A stretch of DNA of 64,000 bases. Origin: Pseudomonas sp. Tri1. GTDB taxonomy: Bacteria; Pseudomonadota; Gammaproteobacteria; Pseudomonadales; Pseudomonadaceae. The translations under genes were made by a program, and so were the position numbers. Below, piece by piece: positions 1-10,182 of the stretch (the stretch's first letter is position 1; each line of letters starts with the position of its first letter). The stretch spans positions 4,014,001 to 4,078,000 of the forward strand of contig NZ_CP072913.1 of assembly GCF_017968885.1 (NCBI RefSeq), read 5' to 3'. The notes under the pieces are model-generated. The model ran no database searches, had not been told where the DNA came from, and saw only the letters and a program-made list of their open reading frames with translations.

Positions 1-1616
1 AAATGAAGACCCCGGTCCTGTTGGACGAAGTCCGTGCCGGCGGCCGTATCCCGCTGATCATCGGCCGTGGCCTGACCGAGAAGGCACGCGCCGAGCTGGG
101 CCTGCCACCGTCGGACCTGTTCAAGAAGCCGGAAGCACCGGCCGAAAGCACCAAGGGCTTCACCCTGGCGCAGAAAATGGTCGGCAAGGCCTGCGGCGTC
201 AAGGGCGTCCGTCCTGGCACCTACTGCGAGCCTAAAATGACCACCGTCGGCTCCCAGGACACCACTGGCCCGATGACCCGTGACGAACTCAAGGACCTGG
301 CGTGCCTGGGCTTCTCGACCGACCTGGTGATGCAGTCCTTCTGCCACACCGCGGCCTATCCAAAGCCGATCGACGTGACCACCCACCACACCCTGCCTGA
401 CTTCATCATGACCCGTGGCGGCGTGTCCCTGCGTCCGGGCGACGGCATCATCCACAGCTGGCTGAACCGCATGCTGCTGCCGGACACCGTCGGTACCGGT
501 GGTGACTCCCACACCCGTTTCCCGATCGGTATCTCGTTCCCGGCCGGTTCCGGCCTGGTGGCCTTCGCCGCTGCCACCGGCGTCATGCCGCTGGACATGC
601 CGGAATCGATCCTGGTTCGTTTCAAGGGCAAGCTGCAACCGGGCGTCACCCTGCGCGACCTGGTGCATGCCATCCCTTACTACGCGATCCAGAAAGGCCT
701 GTTGACCGTAGAGAAGAAAGGCAAGAAGAACGCCTTCTCCGGCCGCATCCTGGAGATCGAAGGTCTGGAAACCCTGACCGTCGAGCAAGCCTTCGAACTG
801 TCCGACGCCTCGGCCGAACGTTCGGCTGCCGGTTGCACCATCAAGCTGTCCAAGGAATCGATTGCCGAGTACCTGCAATCGAATATCACCCTGCTGCGCT
901 GGATGATCGGCGAAGGCTACGGCGATGCCCGCACTCTGGAGCGTCGTGCCCAGGCGATGGAAGCCTGGCTGGCCAACCCGGAACTGCTGGAAGCCGACAA
1001 GGACGCCGAATACGCCGAAGTCATCGAGATCGACCTGGCCGACGTCAAGGAGCCTGTGCTCTGCGCGCCGAACGACCCGGACGACGCCCGCCTGCTGTCC
1101 AGCGTTGCTGGCCAGAAGATCGACGAAGTGTTCATTGGTTCGTGCATGACCAACATCGGTCACTTCCGCGCTGCCGGTAAACTGCTGGATCAGGTCAAGG
1201 GTCAGCTGCCAACCCGTCTGTGGCTGTCGCCACCGACCAAGATGGACGCTCACCAACTGACCGAAGAAGGCTACTACGGCATCTACGGCAAGGCTGGTGC
1301 ACGGATGGAAATGCCAGGCTGCTCGCTGTGCATGGGTAACCAGGCACGCGTCGAGCCGAACTCCACCGTGGTGTCGACTTCGACCCGTAACTTCCCGAAC
1401 CGTCTGGGTGACGGCGCGAACGTCTACCTGGCTTCGGCCGAACTGGCGTCCGTTGCGTCCATCCTGGGTCGCCTGCCGACCGTCGAGGAGTACATGGAAT
1501 ACGCTGGCAAGATCGACAGCATGGCAGCGGACGTATACCGCTACCTGAGCTTCGACCAGATCGCCGAGTTCCGTGAAGCAGCTGCAAACGCCAACATCCC
1601 GGTCGTTCAAGCCTAA
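1..1616 (+). CDS. acnB: Aconitate hydratase B (bifunctional aconitase / 2-methylisocitrate dehydratase), 5' truncated
   Basis: Interconverts citrate and isocitrate through cis-aconitate in the TCA cycle, in the cytoplasm. Only the C-terminal 537 or so residues are present, against about 865 for the family; the reading frame is open at the left edge, so the ATG at position 3 is internal. The residues resemble E. coli AcnB closely, including [31 protein letters not shown] and the cysteines that bind the 4Fe-4S cluster, seen as FIGSCMTN and then GCSLCMGN. A rho-independent terminator follows directly, so this is a transcription end. The identification is secure. Confidence 0.97.
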   Translation, partial: MKTPVLLDEVRAGGRIPLIIGRGLTEKARAELGLPPSDLFKKPEAPAESTKGFTLAQKMVGKACGVKGVRPGTYCEPKMTTVGSQDTTGPMTRDELKDLACLGFSTDLVMQSFCHTAAYPKPIDVTTHHTLPDFIMTRGGVSLRPGDGIIHSWLNRMLLPDTVGTGGDSHTRFPIGISFPAGSGLVAFAAATGVMPLDMPESILVRFKGKLQPGVTLRDLVHAIPYYAIQKGLLTVEKKGKKNAFSGRILEIEGLETLTVEQAFELSDASAERSAAGCTIKLSKESIAEYLQSNITLLRWMIGEGYGDARTLERRAQAMEAWLANPELLEADKDAEYAEVIEIDLADVKEPVLCAPNDPDDARLLSSVAGQKIDEVFIGSCMTNIGHFRAAGKLLDQVKGQLPTRLWLSPPTKMDAHQLTEEGYYGIYGKAGARMEMPGCSLCMGNQARVEPNSTVVSTSTRNFPNRLGDGANVYLASAELASVASILGRLPTVEEYMEYAGKIDSMAADVYRYLSFDQIAEFREAAANANIPVVQA

Positions 1617-1633
1617 CGCTTCAACGCCCGACT

Positions 1634-1672
1634 AAAAACGCCGCCCTTCTTGCGAGGGGCGGCGTTTTTTTA
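1634..1672 (+). terminator. Rho-independent terminator of acnB
   Basis: A GC-rich stem (AACGCCGCCC paired with GGGGCGGCGTT) with a short loop is followed by a run of seven T, starting 18 bases after the acnB stop codon. Confidence 0.9.
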
Positions 1673-1700
1673 TGCCTGCTGTTTCGATGCAATCGGAGCA

Positions 1701-1730
1701 ACCGCTATCGCGAGCGAGCTCGCTCCCACA
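1701..1730. repeat. Single REP element
   Basis: One unpaired copy of the right-arm REP (ATCGCGAGCGAGCTCGCTCC, then CACA). It lies just upstream of a full paired element and looks like a leftover half. Confidence 0.8.
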
Positions 1731-1774
1731 GCGCATTCGTGGTGGACGCAATGCCTATGAACGCCCCGCAAACC

Positions 1775-1864
1775 TGTGGGAGCGAGCTTGCTCGCGATGA
1801 CGGCGGCACATTCAACATCACTGCCAGCCGAACCGCCGCCATCGCGAGCAGGCTCGCTCCCACA
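1775..1864. repeat. Paired REP element (REPIN-like), 90 bp
   Basis: Two inverted REPs, TGTGGGAGCGAGCTTGCTCG at the left and its near complement ending CTCGCTCCCACA at the right, flank a variable core. It sits between the 3' ends of acnB and the convergent transporter gene. Confidence 0.9.
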
Positions 1865-1873
1865 AGGGGACGG

Positions 1874-3154
1874 TCAGGCCATAAGGGAGTAGATCAACGC
1901 GGTGATCGCCACCAGGCCCACCAATGTTACGAACACATTGGACGTCAGGCCGCGATAGCGGGCCATGGCCGGAACTTTGCGGATAGCGTACATCGGCATC
2001 AGGAACAGGATGGCCGCGATGACCGGGCCGCCGAGGGTTTCGATCATGCCCAGGATGCTCGGGTTGAGCGTGGCAACGATCCAGCACACCACCAGCATGA
2101 ACGCCGCCGTCAGACGGTCCAGGGTCTTGGGCGCCGGACGGCGGCCGCTCTTGACGATCAGGCCCTTGAGGCCTTCGCTGGCACCGATGTAATGACCAAG
2201 GAAGGACTTGGAGATCGCCACGAATGCAATCAACGGAGCGGCAAAAGCGATGGTCGGGTTGCTGAAATGGTTGGCCAGGTACGACAGGATCGACAGATTC
2301 TGCGCCTTGGCTTCGGCCAGTTGTGCCGGAGACAGGGTCAGCACGCAACTGAACACAAAGAACAGCACCATCACCACCATCAGCACATGGGCGCGCGACA
2401 GGATCTGAGCGCTGCGCTCTTCGGCGTTAGCGCCATACCGACGCTTCTGGTCCACCGCAAACGCCGAGATGATCGGCGAATGGTTGAACGAGAACACCAT
2501 CACCGGGATCGCCAGCCACAAGGTGTGCAGCAGCGCCGAAGGTTCAGGTGGCGTGGAGGCCGTGGTCAGGATGCCGCCGTTCCAGTGCGGGATCAGGAAC
2601 ACCGCCAGGAACAGCAACGCCACGATAAACGGATAGACCATCAGGCTCATGGCCTTGACGATTGCCTGTTCGCCACAACGCACCACCGCCAGCAGACCCA
2701 GAATCAGCACCAGGGACAACACGACCCGAGGCGGCGGCTGGATATGCAGTTGATGCTCCAGGAAGCTGCTCACGGTGTTGGTCAGTGCCACGCTGTAGAT
2801 CAATAGAATCGGGAAAATCGCAAAGAAATACAGCAAGGTGATCAGCGCCCCGGCCTTGAGGCCGAAATGCTCTTCCACCACCTCGGTGATGTCCGCGCCG
2901 TCACGACCGGACAGGACAAAACGGGTCAGGCCCCGGTGGGCATAGAACGTCATGGGAAATGCCAGCAACGCCAGGATCAACAGCGGCCAGAAACCGCCCA
3001 GGCCCGCATTGATCGGTAAAAACAGCGTGCCTGCACCGATGGCGGTGCCAAACAGGCCCAGCATCCAGGTGGTGTCATGGCGACTCCATTGGCTGAGGGT
3101 GGCTGGGACAGTCGTTTCAAAGCGCTCTTCGACGCTATTGGCCTGATCATTCAT
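1874..3154 (-). CDS. HAAAP-family amino-acid permease (serine/threonine transporter, SdaC/TdcC-like)
   Basis: Inner-membrane transporter of 426 residues from the chosen start. The start at 3154 has GGAGA about eight bases upstream and gives a normal N-terminus, so the longer open frame to 3340 is not used. The early stretch MLGLFGTAIGAGTLFLPI is the signature first helix of the hydroxy/aromatic amino acid permease family, and roughly ten further hydrophobic helices follow. The family carries serine or threonine in symport with protons. The exact substrate cannot be read from sequence. The gene converges on acnB and is not in an obvious operon. Confidence 0.85.
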   Translation of the reverse strand: MNDQANSVEERFETTVPATLSQWSRHDTTWMLGLFGTAIGAGTLFLPINAGLGGFWPLLILALLAFPMTFYAHRGLTRFVLSGRDGADITEVVEEHFGLKAGALITLLYFFAIFPILLIYSVALTNTVSSFLEHQLHIQPPPRVVLSLVLILGLLAVVRCGEQAIVKAMSLMVYPFIVALLFLAVFLIPHWNGGILTTASTPPEPSALLHTLWLAIPVMVFSFNHSPIISAFAVDQKRRYGANAEERSAQILSRAHVLMVVMVLFFVFSCVLTLSPAQLAEAKAQNLSILSYLANHFSNPTIAFAAPLIAFVAISKSFLGHYIGASEGLKGLIVKSGRRPAPKTLDRLTAAFMLVVCWIVATLNPSILGMIETLGGPVIAAILFLMPMYAIRKVPAMARYRGLTSNVFVTLVGLVAITALIYSLMA

Positions 3155-3546
3155 CCGGTCGGATCTCCGTTTTCCGGTCACATGCACCCGGCCGGGACGA
3201 GTCGGAAAAACCCGACAGGCAGCGCCCTGGCCGAAACAGGGGCGCGATTGTCCGGGATTCACGAGCAGAAGCAAAGGCTTAGCTGAGGAGCGGTTGTGCG
3301 GATCAGAGCATTTCAATAGCAACGGCCACCGTATTCTCAATGTGGGAGCGGGCTTGTTCTCACAGTTGGATCAAAGTACAGCCGCCAGGGCCAGGCCAGC
3401 TGTAAGGTCGCCTTCGCGAGCAAGTTCACTCCCCACAAGGACGACGCTACAACCGAAATGCACATAAAAAGCCGGAACCCCCTGCCCTCTGCTCCTACAA
3501 TCAGGTTGAATACTTGAAATCGCCCCAGCGCCCACAGGAGCCCAGC
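3155..3546. other. Intergenic region between divergent genes, with a degenerate REP pair
   Basis: This 392-base gap separates the leftward transporter from the rightward dehydrogenase and must hold both promoters. Apart from the REP pair at 3341-3437, I see no convincing gene, operator or terminator. Open frames here are antisense extensions. Confidence 0.6.
3341..3437. repeat. Degenerate paired REP element
   Basis: Left arm TGTGGGAGCGGGCTTG and right arm TCGCGAGCAAGTTCACTCCC, then CACA, are 97 bases end to end. It is more diverged and longer than the other copies in the window. Confidence 0.7.
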
Positions 3547-4500
3547 ATGACCGCAACCGTTCTGGTACTGGTTGAAACCGTCAATGACTACCTGCCAATT
3601 CTCGAGCGCCAGGGCTATCACCTGGAATTGGCGCCAACGCCTGCCGAACGCAAGACGGCGATTTTCGAACACGGTGAACGCTTCAGCGCGGTGCTGACCC
3701 GCGGCCCCCTGGGTTTGACGGCCGACGAAATCGCCGTCCTGCCCAACCTGCAAATCATTTGCGTGATCGGCGCCGGTTACGAGCAGGTCGATCTCCAGGC
3801 CGCCAGCAACCGCGGTATCGTGGTGACCAACGGTGCCGGGGTCAACGCCTCATCTGTAGCCGACCACGCCATGGCACTGCTGCTGGCGCTGGTGCGCGAC
3901 ATTCCTCGGGCCGACGCGAGTGTGCGCCGGGGTGAATGGGCGAAGGTCATGCGCCCCTCCCTGGCCGGCAAGCGCCTGGGTGTACTGGGCCTCGGCGCGG
4001 TGGGCATGGCGATTGCCAAGCGGGCCGCCCTGGGCTTTGACATGAGCGTCAGCTATCACAATCGCCGGGTACGCAGCGACGTGCCCTACACCTTTTGCGC
4101 CACGCCAACGGAACTGGCCCGGGTCTCGGACTTCCTGATCGTCGCCACACCCGGCGGCCTCGACACCCGACAGTTGATCAACAAACAGGCCCTCGACGCC
4201 CTGGGACCCAATGGTTTTCTGGTGAATATTGCCCGGGCCAGCGTGGTCGCCACCGCCGACCTGATCAATGCTCTGGAGCAACGACGAATCGCCGGCGCGG
4301 CACTGGATGTATTCGATCACGAGCCTGAAGTGCCCGCAGCCTTGAAAAACCTGCCCAATGTGGTCCTGACACCCCATGTGGCGGGCCTGTCGCCGGAAGC
4401 CACCCGTGGCACGGTGGAGCTGGTGGGCCAGAACCTGACCGCGTTCTTTTCCGGCAAGCCGGTGCTGACACCGGTGCCATTACCCGACGCGCAGCATTAA
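3547..4500 (+). CDS. D-isomer-specific 2-hydroxyacid dehydrogenase
   Basis: NAD(P)-dependent reductase of 2-oxoacids, of the glyoxylate/hydroxypyruvate reductase type, 317 residues and cytoplasmic. The start at 3547 follows CAGGAGCCC. The Rossmann motif GLGAVG lies near residue 150 after the family stretch LAGKRLGVLG. The three catalytic positions are visible as the Arg in NIARAS, the Glu in DHEPEVP and the His in TPHVAGLS. The stop codon shares the palindrome TTAA with that of tssA on the other strand. The natural substrate is not clear from sequence. Confidence 0.88.
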   Translation: MTATVLVLVETVNDYLPILERQGYHLELAPTPAERKTAIFEHGERFSAVLTRGPLGLTADEIAVLPNLQIICVIGAGYEQVDLQAASNRGIVVTNGAGVNASSVADHAMALLLALVRDIPRADASVRRGEWAKVMRPSLAGKRLGVLGLGAVGMAIAKRAALGFDMSVSYHNRRVRSDVPYTFCATPTELARVSDFLIVATPGGLDTRQLINKQALDALGPNGFLVNIARASVVATADLINALEQRRIAGAALDVFDHEPEVPAALKNLPNVVLTPHVAGLSPEATRGTVELVGQNLTAFFSGKPVLTPVPLPDAQH

Positions 4501-5585
4501 AGAACCCCCAGCAACGTCCACAGACGCCGGGACTCGGCGTCGGCACTGATCAGCTCGCCCAACAGCTCGCTCAAAGGCTTGTTGCCCCACTCCACGCCGC
4601 GCCGGATCAGATAAGGCACCGGGCTGTGCGGTTCGGTGCGCGACAGGTACCCGGCGATGACCAATAGCTGTCGATAGGCTTCTTCGCGACTGGCCGGCTC
4701 CTGGAAGACCTGGGCCGGCGCAGCGTTCGCCTGCGCCAGGTCAGGCTGAGGCGCAACCGTGGGGGAAGTTTGCATCGGCACGACAGTGGGTTGCTGCGGA
4801 TTCATTGCGATGAACTCCTCTACCAGGGCCAGCAAGGCCTGTATCACGTCCTGCAGGGCTTTATAACCTGGCGCCAGATTGCCCAGGTAAGCGTCGCTCC
4901 AGGCTTCGAGCCGTTGCAAGTGCTGCTGGCTCAGCATCAGGCTGCCCTGGCGATGCAACCAGAACGACAGCGGCGTGGTGCGAATCAGCTCAGTGAGTTT
5001 CTTTTGATCGCTGCGTGCAGCTTCGGCCGATGCCTTGGCGTTTTTGCTGTCGTTGCCCAACACTTGCTGGCGCTGCAAACGTTGCCAGTCATCCAGGCTG
5101 AAACCGGCGAAAGCCGGGTCCCGGCCATCGAACAACGGCACCCGCGTCAGCAGCACTTCGCTGTAGCGCCGGGCCAGCCACTCTAGCGGAATCACCCGCC
5201 ACGCCTGGTCACCCTCGTCGGCCTGGGGGTACAACTGTTCCGGATAACGCTCACATAGGCCAGCGACCAAGGCCAGGCTGCCCGGCAAGCCGTCCAGCCC
5301 CGCCAAGTGCAACCAGGCCTCGCCCAGCCAGGCACTGATCATCAGGTCCTTGCTGCGCTCGAGCAACAGCGTGGTGGCGAGTCTTTCCAGCTCCGGCCAT
5401 TGGGCGCGCTTGATCGAGGACTGCCAGACACCGGTGGGCAGGCTGGTGTCATCCTCCCGGCGCAGCTCGCGCAACTGGTCAAATGCCGGGTCATAGCGCA
5501 GGTCCTGGCCACAGGGGGACTCGGCGCTGATCGGTTCGAGCAATTGAGTGATCAATTCCGGCATGGGGGTTATCGGCAAGCTCAC
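4497..5585 (-). CDS. tssA: Type VI secretion system protein TssA
   Basis: Cap/initiator protein that primes assembly of the T6SS baseplate and tail. It has 362 residues, with the ImpA N-terminal domain at roughly residues 10-130 (SPCGQDLRYDPAFDQL near the start) and a C-terminal part ending in the family-like stretch PVPYLIRRGVEWG. It is the last gene of the leftward arm tssJ-K-L-M-A. Its start overlaps the tssM stop by four bases, which suggests translational coupling. Its stop overlaps that of the convergent dehydrogenase. Confidence 0.93.
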   Translation of the reverse strand: MSLPITPMPELITQLLEPISAESPCGQDLRYDPAFDQLRELRREDDTSLPTGVWQSSIKRAQWPELERLATTLLLERSKDLMISAWLGEAWLHLAGLDGLPGSLALVAGLCERYPEQLYPQADEGDQAWRVIPLEWLARRYSEVLLTRVPLFDGRDPAFAGFSLDDWQRLQRQQVLGNDSKNAKASAEAARSDQKKLTELIRTTPLSFWLHRQGSLMLSQQHLQRLEAWSDAYLGNLAPGYKALQDVIQALLALVEEFIAMNPQQPTVVPMQTSPTVAPQPDLAQANAAPAQVFQEPASREEAYRQLLVIAGYLSRTEPHSPVPYLIRRGVEWGNKPLSELLGELISADAESRRLWTLLGVL

Positions 5586-8500
5586 AGGCCCTCCTCACGC
5601 GTGGCGATGGCGGGGCTCGATGAGGTCGCCATGAAAGGTGAACGGGGTGCCCGGGTCGGCAGCGGCGGGATCGACAGCGGCAGCTTCGAACCCTGGCTCA
5701 TCAACGACAGGCGCAGGAACATCAACGTTTGCTGTGCCGTGCTGGCCTGGGTCTGGGCCGTCACCGGCAGTTGCAGAGTCAATGGAAAATCGGTGTAGTC
5801 GACATTCGGCTGGCGCTGGACCGACACCAGCGAGCGCATCAGGCGCAGCAACGACCAAGGCCCCTGATATTCCCAGCCAGCCTCCAAGTCACGCACCACC
5901 AGGTTCGGTTGCAAGGGGTCGTTGGCCGGACGCTGGTAGCCGTTGCGGGCCCAGCGCAAGGTCAGGCGCACCGGTTGTCCGACCATCCAGCGCAGGTTCT
6001 GTTGGGCGCCACCGGGGTAGCTGATCTGCTGGTTGCCGGCGTTCAAGCCCCAGGCAATCACCTGGTCGGCGCCGCGCTCTTCATCGCGATCGGTGCGCCA
6101 GCGCACGTCCATTTCCACGCCGAGAATGCCGCTCTTGTCCCGCACGAACAACGGCCCAAGCCAGGTGCTGGCCTGTTTCAAGCGATTGAGGAAGTCTTCG
6201 GCCGCCAGCCGATCCGGCGTCTGGCTCAACGTCAGCCCGGCCTGGGCCAGGGGCAAGCGCGTGTCGATCAACTCCAGCAGGCGCTGGACCCGCGCCGGGT
6301 CAGCGTCGCTGGCCCGCACATCCTGGGAAAACGGGAAGCGCCCGGCCAGGTATTGATTGAAATAGTTAGCCAGGTCATTCCAGGCAGTCGCTGCCTGGTT
6401 CTGCTGCAGATACAGGCACCTTTGCAGGGCGCTTTGCTGCAACGCGACGGTGCGTTGGGCCAGGTCACCGCGCCCGGCTGAAAGACTGGCGGTTTGCAGG
6501 ATCTGCGCGCAGGTAGTGGTGTCCATCTCGATGAAGTCCCGGCTCACCAACTGCTCCAGTTGGGCCGCCGAACTGGCCGGGTTCTGGTTCTTGTACTTGA
6601 GTAATTCATCGTTGATGGCCATGAACCGCGCCACCTGATCGTGCTCCAGGGCCGACAGGTTGTCCTGCTGGACGATCAGCCACTCCAGCGCCGGCATCCG
6701 TTGCTCGGCGATCTGCAACATGGCGCCGAATTGCTGGTTCAGGTTCAACTTCAGGTCCTGCGGATCGCTGGCACCGTAGAGCTGCAAGCCGAAGTTCTTC
6801 GAACCGTCCCAACGCTGGACATCGGCCCGCTGGCTGAATAACGGCTGGGCATCGATTTCGTCCAGGCCGCTCTTGATCTGCGCCAATGCCCGGCGATTGA
6901 GCAGACGCTGGAAACGTATCGCCAGGTCGCCCCGGTGTACATCCATGAAAGCCTTTTGCAGCGCAACGGCCTGGGCCGTTTGCACATTGAAGCCCATGCC
7001 GGGCAACTGCTCGTCGCTTTCATTGAGGCTCAACCACATGGCTTGCGCCGCCGCGCCTTCAGCGGCCTGCATCAGCGCATCACGGTAATCCGGCGGGATG
7101 CGCGGCAGCTCTTCGTTGGCGTAGCTCTTGTAGCTGGCGAAGTAGTTCAGGGCGCCGCTGAAATCATCGCTGCCGTCGCCCTGGCTCATCGAATTGGTGT
7201 TGCTGCCCGATGGATCCTTCTGCAACGCCAATGCCACGAAATCACGCTTGAACAGCGCTTGCACCGCACCGTCCAGCGCCGTGACATGGTCTTGCAGCAC
7301 CAGCAGGCCACTGCCCTGCTGCACCAGCAGATTGTCCCGGGAGCCGGACTGGACGATCCACTGGTCCCTGAAGCTCTGTTGCAGCTTCGCCGCCTGGCTC
7401 TCCAGGTCCTGTTCGATATCCGGGCCAAGCAAGGTGCTATGGCTGACCTTGTCCATCATCTGGGTGTAACCGGGCACCAGGTCCTGCCCCTTACCGCGCC
7501 CCCAGGCCGAATTGGTCAGGCTGACCAGCGTCTGCAAGTCATCGATCAGCGCCATCAGGTCTTCGAGCTCACTCAATGAGTTGCCACCACCGGACTCCAA
7601 TCGCTGCAGATGCAGCTTGAGATAGCCGGCCTGGCGCACGAAGTTATCGGCCAGGAAATAATGATCGAGCCAGCGCTGCATCAGGCCGGTGAAGTTATCG
7701 GAAATCGCCGGACGCGCGGCGTTCAGGTCCAATCCTTTCAGGTCGGTGTTTTGTGCATCGAACAGCACCCGGTTGTAGAACCGTGCCCGGCTCAAGGTTC
7801 CCGTATTGAGGTTCAACGACAGGGCGTTGTTACTCAGCTGCACCAGTTCATCCAGTGGCGCCTTGGGGTTGTTTATCGCCTGGCTGAACAGCTGATTGTG
7901 TTGTTCCAGGCGCACGGCTCGCTCCACCAGGTCCTTGGCCTTCACATAGCTTTGCCATTGCGCCGGGTCTTCACTTTCCACGTTGCCCCGGCGCTCGGTG
8001 TTGCGGATGGACTTGAGCTGTTCCAGGTCCCAGTTCAGCAGATCACGCAGCGGCAACACCCAATGATGCCGGGCGGTCAGGCGCAAGCCCTCCTCCAGTT
8101 GCGTGTCCACCGAGGAGAACCACGAAGTGGGGAAGACCACCGAGACGAAGCGCCAGCGCGGGGCCTTTTCCAACATGTTCCAGTAGTTCTGCACGTTGTG
8201 CCGGGTCGGTTCCAGTTGCGGCTCGTCCGAGTCAACCACCAGATGGTTCTTATGGGCACTGAGGATCAGCCGCGAGAGTTCCTCGGCCTCCTCCACCGAA
8301 TCGTGCCAGACCCACAACATCCCCCCCAGCCAGACCAGGCCGACCACCAGCGCGACCGCTCCGGCCAGCCGATGCCAGCGCTGGCGCAAGCGCAACAGAC
8401 GTGGCACCGGCTGGGCCAGGCCACGCTCGGCCACCAAGCGACGTGACCACAGTTGCCGGGCGAAAACCGTTTGCCGCAGGAGGTTGTCAGTGGCCGCGAA

Positions 8501-9406
8501 CCCATCCCCTGTCACCGCCGGCGCTTGGCTGGCGGTGAAATAGACACCCCGAAAACGCGGTGCCTCGCCCTGGGTGTTACCTTGGAAAACCGGCTCCAGC
8601 AGGATCTGCAGGGGCCGCCGCAAACCTTCGAAACGCTCGGGCAACCCGTAAAGATCGGCACTCAGTTGCCCCGACAGCGCGCCGACCTCGATGATCGACT
8701 GCGACAGCGCAGCATTCACCTGATCCAACGCCTGGTCACTCCACTGCGATTGCCAGGCCGCATCCGGCAGGTAGGGTGAAGACCAGCCCAAGGTCGATTC
8801 CCGGGCCTCGGCAGGCAATGCGCTGACCAGCTCCTGGAACCCGGGCAACTGTTCCATCCCGGTGATCACCACGTACACCGGCAGGCTGAGGCCGAACCGT
8901 TGCAGAAGGTCGATAAAACCGCGCCGGGCCTTGAGGCTCAACTCGGTGGTGTGTTCGATGTCGTCGAGCTGGCCGAATGGGACAGTCCAGATCACTGCGT
9001 CCAGGGGCCGCCGGCTGCGCAGCCGCAGGATCAATCCGAGCAAGCGCCACCAGTTGCCGCGTTGCCGGTTCATGCCCTCATCGGGCAGGAACAACGCCTG
9101 GGGCACCACCAGCACCGCACCTTCGGTATCCGACCACCAGCGCCCGAACCATGCAACTTTGTCAGTGGGTTGCAAACGCCACTGGGCACACAACTGCGCG
9201 CTGTCCGCTTCGTTGCCAAGCATCATCAGCCAGGGCATCTGATAGCGGTCTCGGACGCCCTGTTCCTGTTCCATGTGGCGCACTGCCCCATAGAAACTGC
9301 GAATTGCCACTCCACCCTGGGTCCGCAGCCACCAGATCCCGGCCACGATCAGCAGTACCAGGACGATGGCCAGCAACACCAGGGCGAAGATGCTCAGGGG
9401 GCTCAT
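5582..9406 (-). CDS. tssM: Type VI secretion system membrane subunit TssM (IcmF)
   Basis: Large inner-membrane component that joins TssL and TssJ into the trans-envelope complex. It has 1274 residues. A first transmembrane helix lies at about residues 5-26 and another at about 348-369, between which is the cytoplasmic domain; the long periplasmic part follows. The place where TssM proteins often carry a Walker A loop reads PWLMMLGNEADSAQLC here, without GxxGxGK[ST], so ATP binding looks unlikely. It overlaps tssL and tssA by four bases on either side. The length is normal and no frameshift is seen. Confidence 0.95.
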   Translation of the reverse strand: MSPLSIFALVLLAIVLVLLIVAGIWWLRTQGGVAIRSFYGAVRHMEQEQGVRDRYQMPWLMMLGNEADSAQLCAQWRLQPTDKVAWFGRWWSDTEGAVLVVPQALFLPDEGMNRQRGNWWRLLGLILRLRSRRPLDAVIWTVPFGQLDDIEHTTELSLKARRGFIDLLQRFGLSLPVYVVITGMEQLPGFQELVSALPAEARESTLGWSSPYLPDAAWQSQWSDQALDQVNAALSQSIIEVGALSGQLSADLYGLPERFEGLRRPLQILLEPVFQGNTQGEAPRFRGVYFTASQAPAVTGDGFAATDNLLRQTVFARQLWSRRLVAERGLAQPVPRLLRLRQRWHRLAGAVALVVGLVWLGGMLWVWHDSVEEAEELSRLILSAHKNHLVVDSDEPQLEPTRHNVQNYWNMLEKAPRWRFVSVVFPTSWFSSVDTQLEEGLRLTARHHWVLPLRDLLNWDLEQLKSIRNTERRGNVESEDPAQWQSYVKAKDLVERAVRLEQHNQLFSQAINNPKAPLDELVQLSNNALSLNLNTGTLSRARFYNRVLFDAQNTDLKGLDLNAARPAISDNFTGLMQRWLDHYFLADNFVRQAGYLKLHLQRLESGGGNSLSELEDLMALIDDLQTLVSLTNSAWGRGKGQDLVPGYTQMMDKVSHSTLLGPDIEQDLESQAAKLQQSFRDQWIVQSGSRDNLLVQQGSGLLVLQDHVTALDGAVQALFKRDFVALALQKDPSGSNTNSMSQGDGSDDFSGALNYFASYKSYANEELPRIPPDYRDALMQAAEGAAAQAMWLSLNESDEQLPGMGFNVQTAQAVALQKAFMDVHRGDLAIRFQRLLNRRALAQIKSGLDEIDAQPLFSQRADVQRWDGSKNFGLQLYGASDPQDLKLNLNQQFGAMLQIAEQRMPALEWLIVQQDNLSALEHDQVARFMAINDELLKYKNQNPASSAAQLEQLVSRDFIEMDTTTCAQILQTASLSAGRGDLAQRTVALQQSALQRCLYLQQNQAATAWNDLANYFNQYLAGRFPFSQDVRASDADPARVQRLLELIDTRLPLAQAGLTLSQTPDRLAAEDFLNRLKQASTWLGPLFVRDKSGILGVEMDVRWRTDRDEERGADQVIAWGLNAGNQQISYPGGAQQNLRWMVGQPVRLTLRWARNGYQRPANDPLQPNLVVRDLEAGWEYQGPWSLLRLMRSLVSVQRQPNVDYTDFPLTLQLPVTAQTQASTAQQTLMFLRLSLMSQGSKLPLSIPPLPTRAPRSPFMATSSSPAIATREEGL

Positions 9407-10164
9407 GAGTCCTGCTCCTGGACCACCGACTCGTTCAGTTGCAGGACCGGTTCAAGGGCCGAACCAATGTCACGCCAGAACACCTGCCCCAAGCCGGTCA
9501 GCAACAGCACCATGGCCAGGATCGCCAGCCCCAGGCGAACCCCGTCCGGCAGTGACTGCTGCCCCGGCATACGCACCGGCGCTGCCGCCGAAGACAGCGC
9601 CAGGCGCTGACTGACATCGACATAATCGGGTTCGTGCTGCCAGGCAAAGGTGAACAACGCCAGGCGCCATTTCTCATGCTGGACCTGACCGGGCTCGCCG
9701 CGCAGCCGGCCCTGAAACCCGAGGATCAGGCATTGCAGATAAACGTTCGCCAGGTCTCGGGTGCCGGGCATCTGCTCCTCCAGCAATTTCTTGATGGCTG
9801 CCGGCAGGCGCTCGCCGGCCTGGCGGCTGGCATACATGCGTGATTCGAGTGGGTGCTGCTGCCAAGCCAGTTGTCCCGGCCAGGGGGTGAATAACAAGGT
9901 TTCGTCCACCAGTGCGACGAACGCGTAGACCAGCGCCTTGACCTGCTCGGTGGCGGCATCGCCAACGGTGGCGAAGGCCGCTCGCCACAAGCGCTGGGCG
10001 CTGCGCCCGGAAAACTCCACCACTCGGCTGACCAGTACCGCGGGGTCGCTGTCCTTGGGCAAGTCCTGCCATTGCTGGAACCACTTCAGCCAGGCCTGAC
10101 GAAATGCGCTGCTCAGCGGCGCCTCATGCAGACCCCGAACCGCCCCGCCACTTCCATCAGGCAT
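9403..10164 (-). CDS. tssL: Type VI secretion system protein TssL (DotU family)
   Basis: C-terminally anchored inner-membrane protein of 253 residues that binds TssM and the baseplate through a cytoplasmic hook-like domain. The DotU pattern is seen in the helical region containing LVYAFVALVDETLLFTPWPG, and a single membrane helix lies near the C-terminus (about residues 210-233, LGLAILAMVLLLTGLGQVFW). No peptidoglycan-binding OmpA-like extension is present. The ATG at 10164 has AAGGGGAG seven bases upstream and is preferred over the upstream TTG. Confidence 0.94.
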   Translation of the reverse strand: MPDGSGGAVRGLHEAPLSSAFRQAWLKWFQQWQDLPKDSDPAVLVSRVVEFSGRSAQRLWRAAFATVGDAATEQVKALVYAFVALVDETLLFTPWPGQLAWQQHPLESRMYASRQAGERLPAAIKKLLEEQMPGTRDLANVYLQCLILGFQGRLRGEPGQVQHEKWRLALFTFAWQHEPDYVDVSQRLALSSAAAPVRMPGQQSLPDGVRLGLAILAMVLLLTGLGQVFWRDIGSALEPVLQLNESVVQEQDS

Positions 10165-10182
10165 ACGACTCCCCTTTTGCAA

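Noticed and set aside
1739..2806. 355-codon plus-strand frame with His-rich stretches
   Set aside because: It begins in a REP element and runs antisense through the HAAAP transporter gene.
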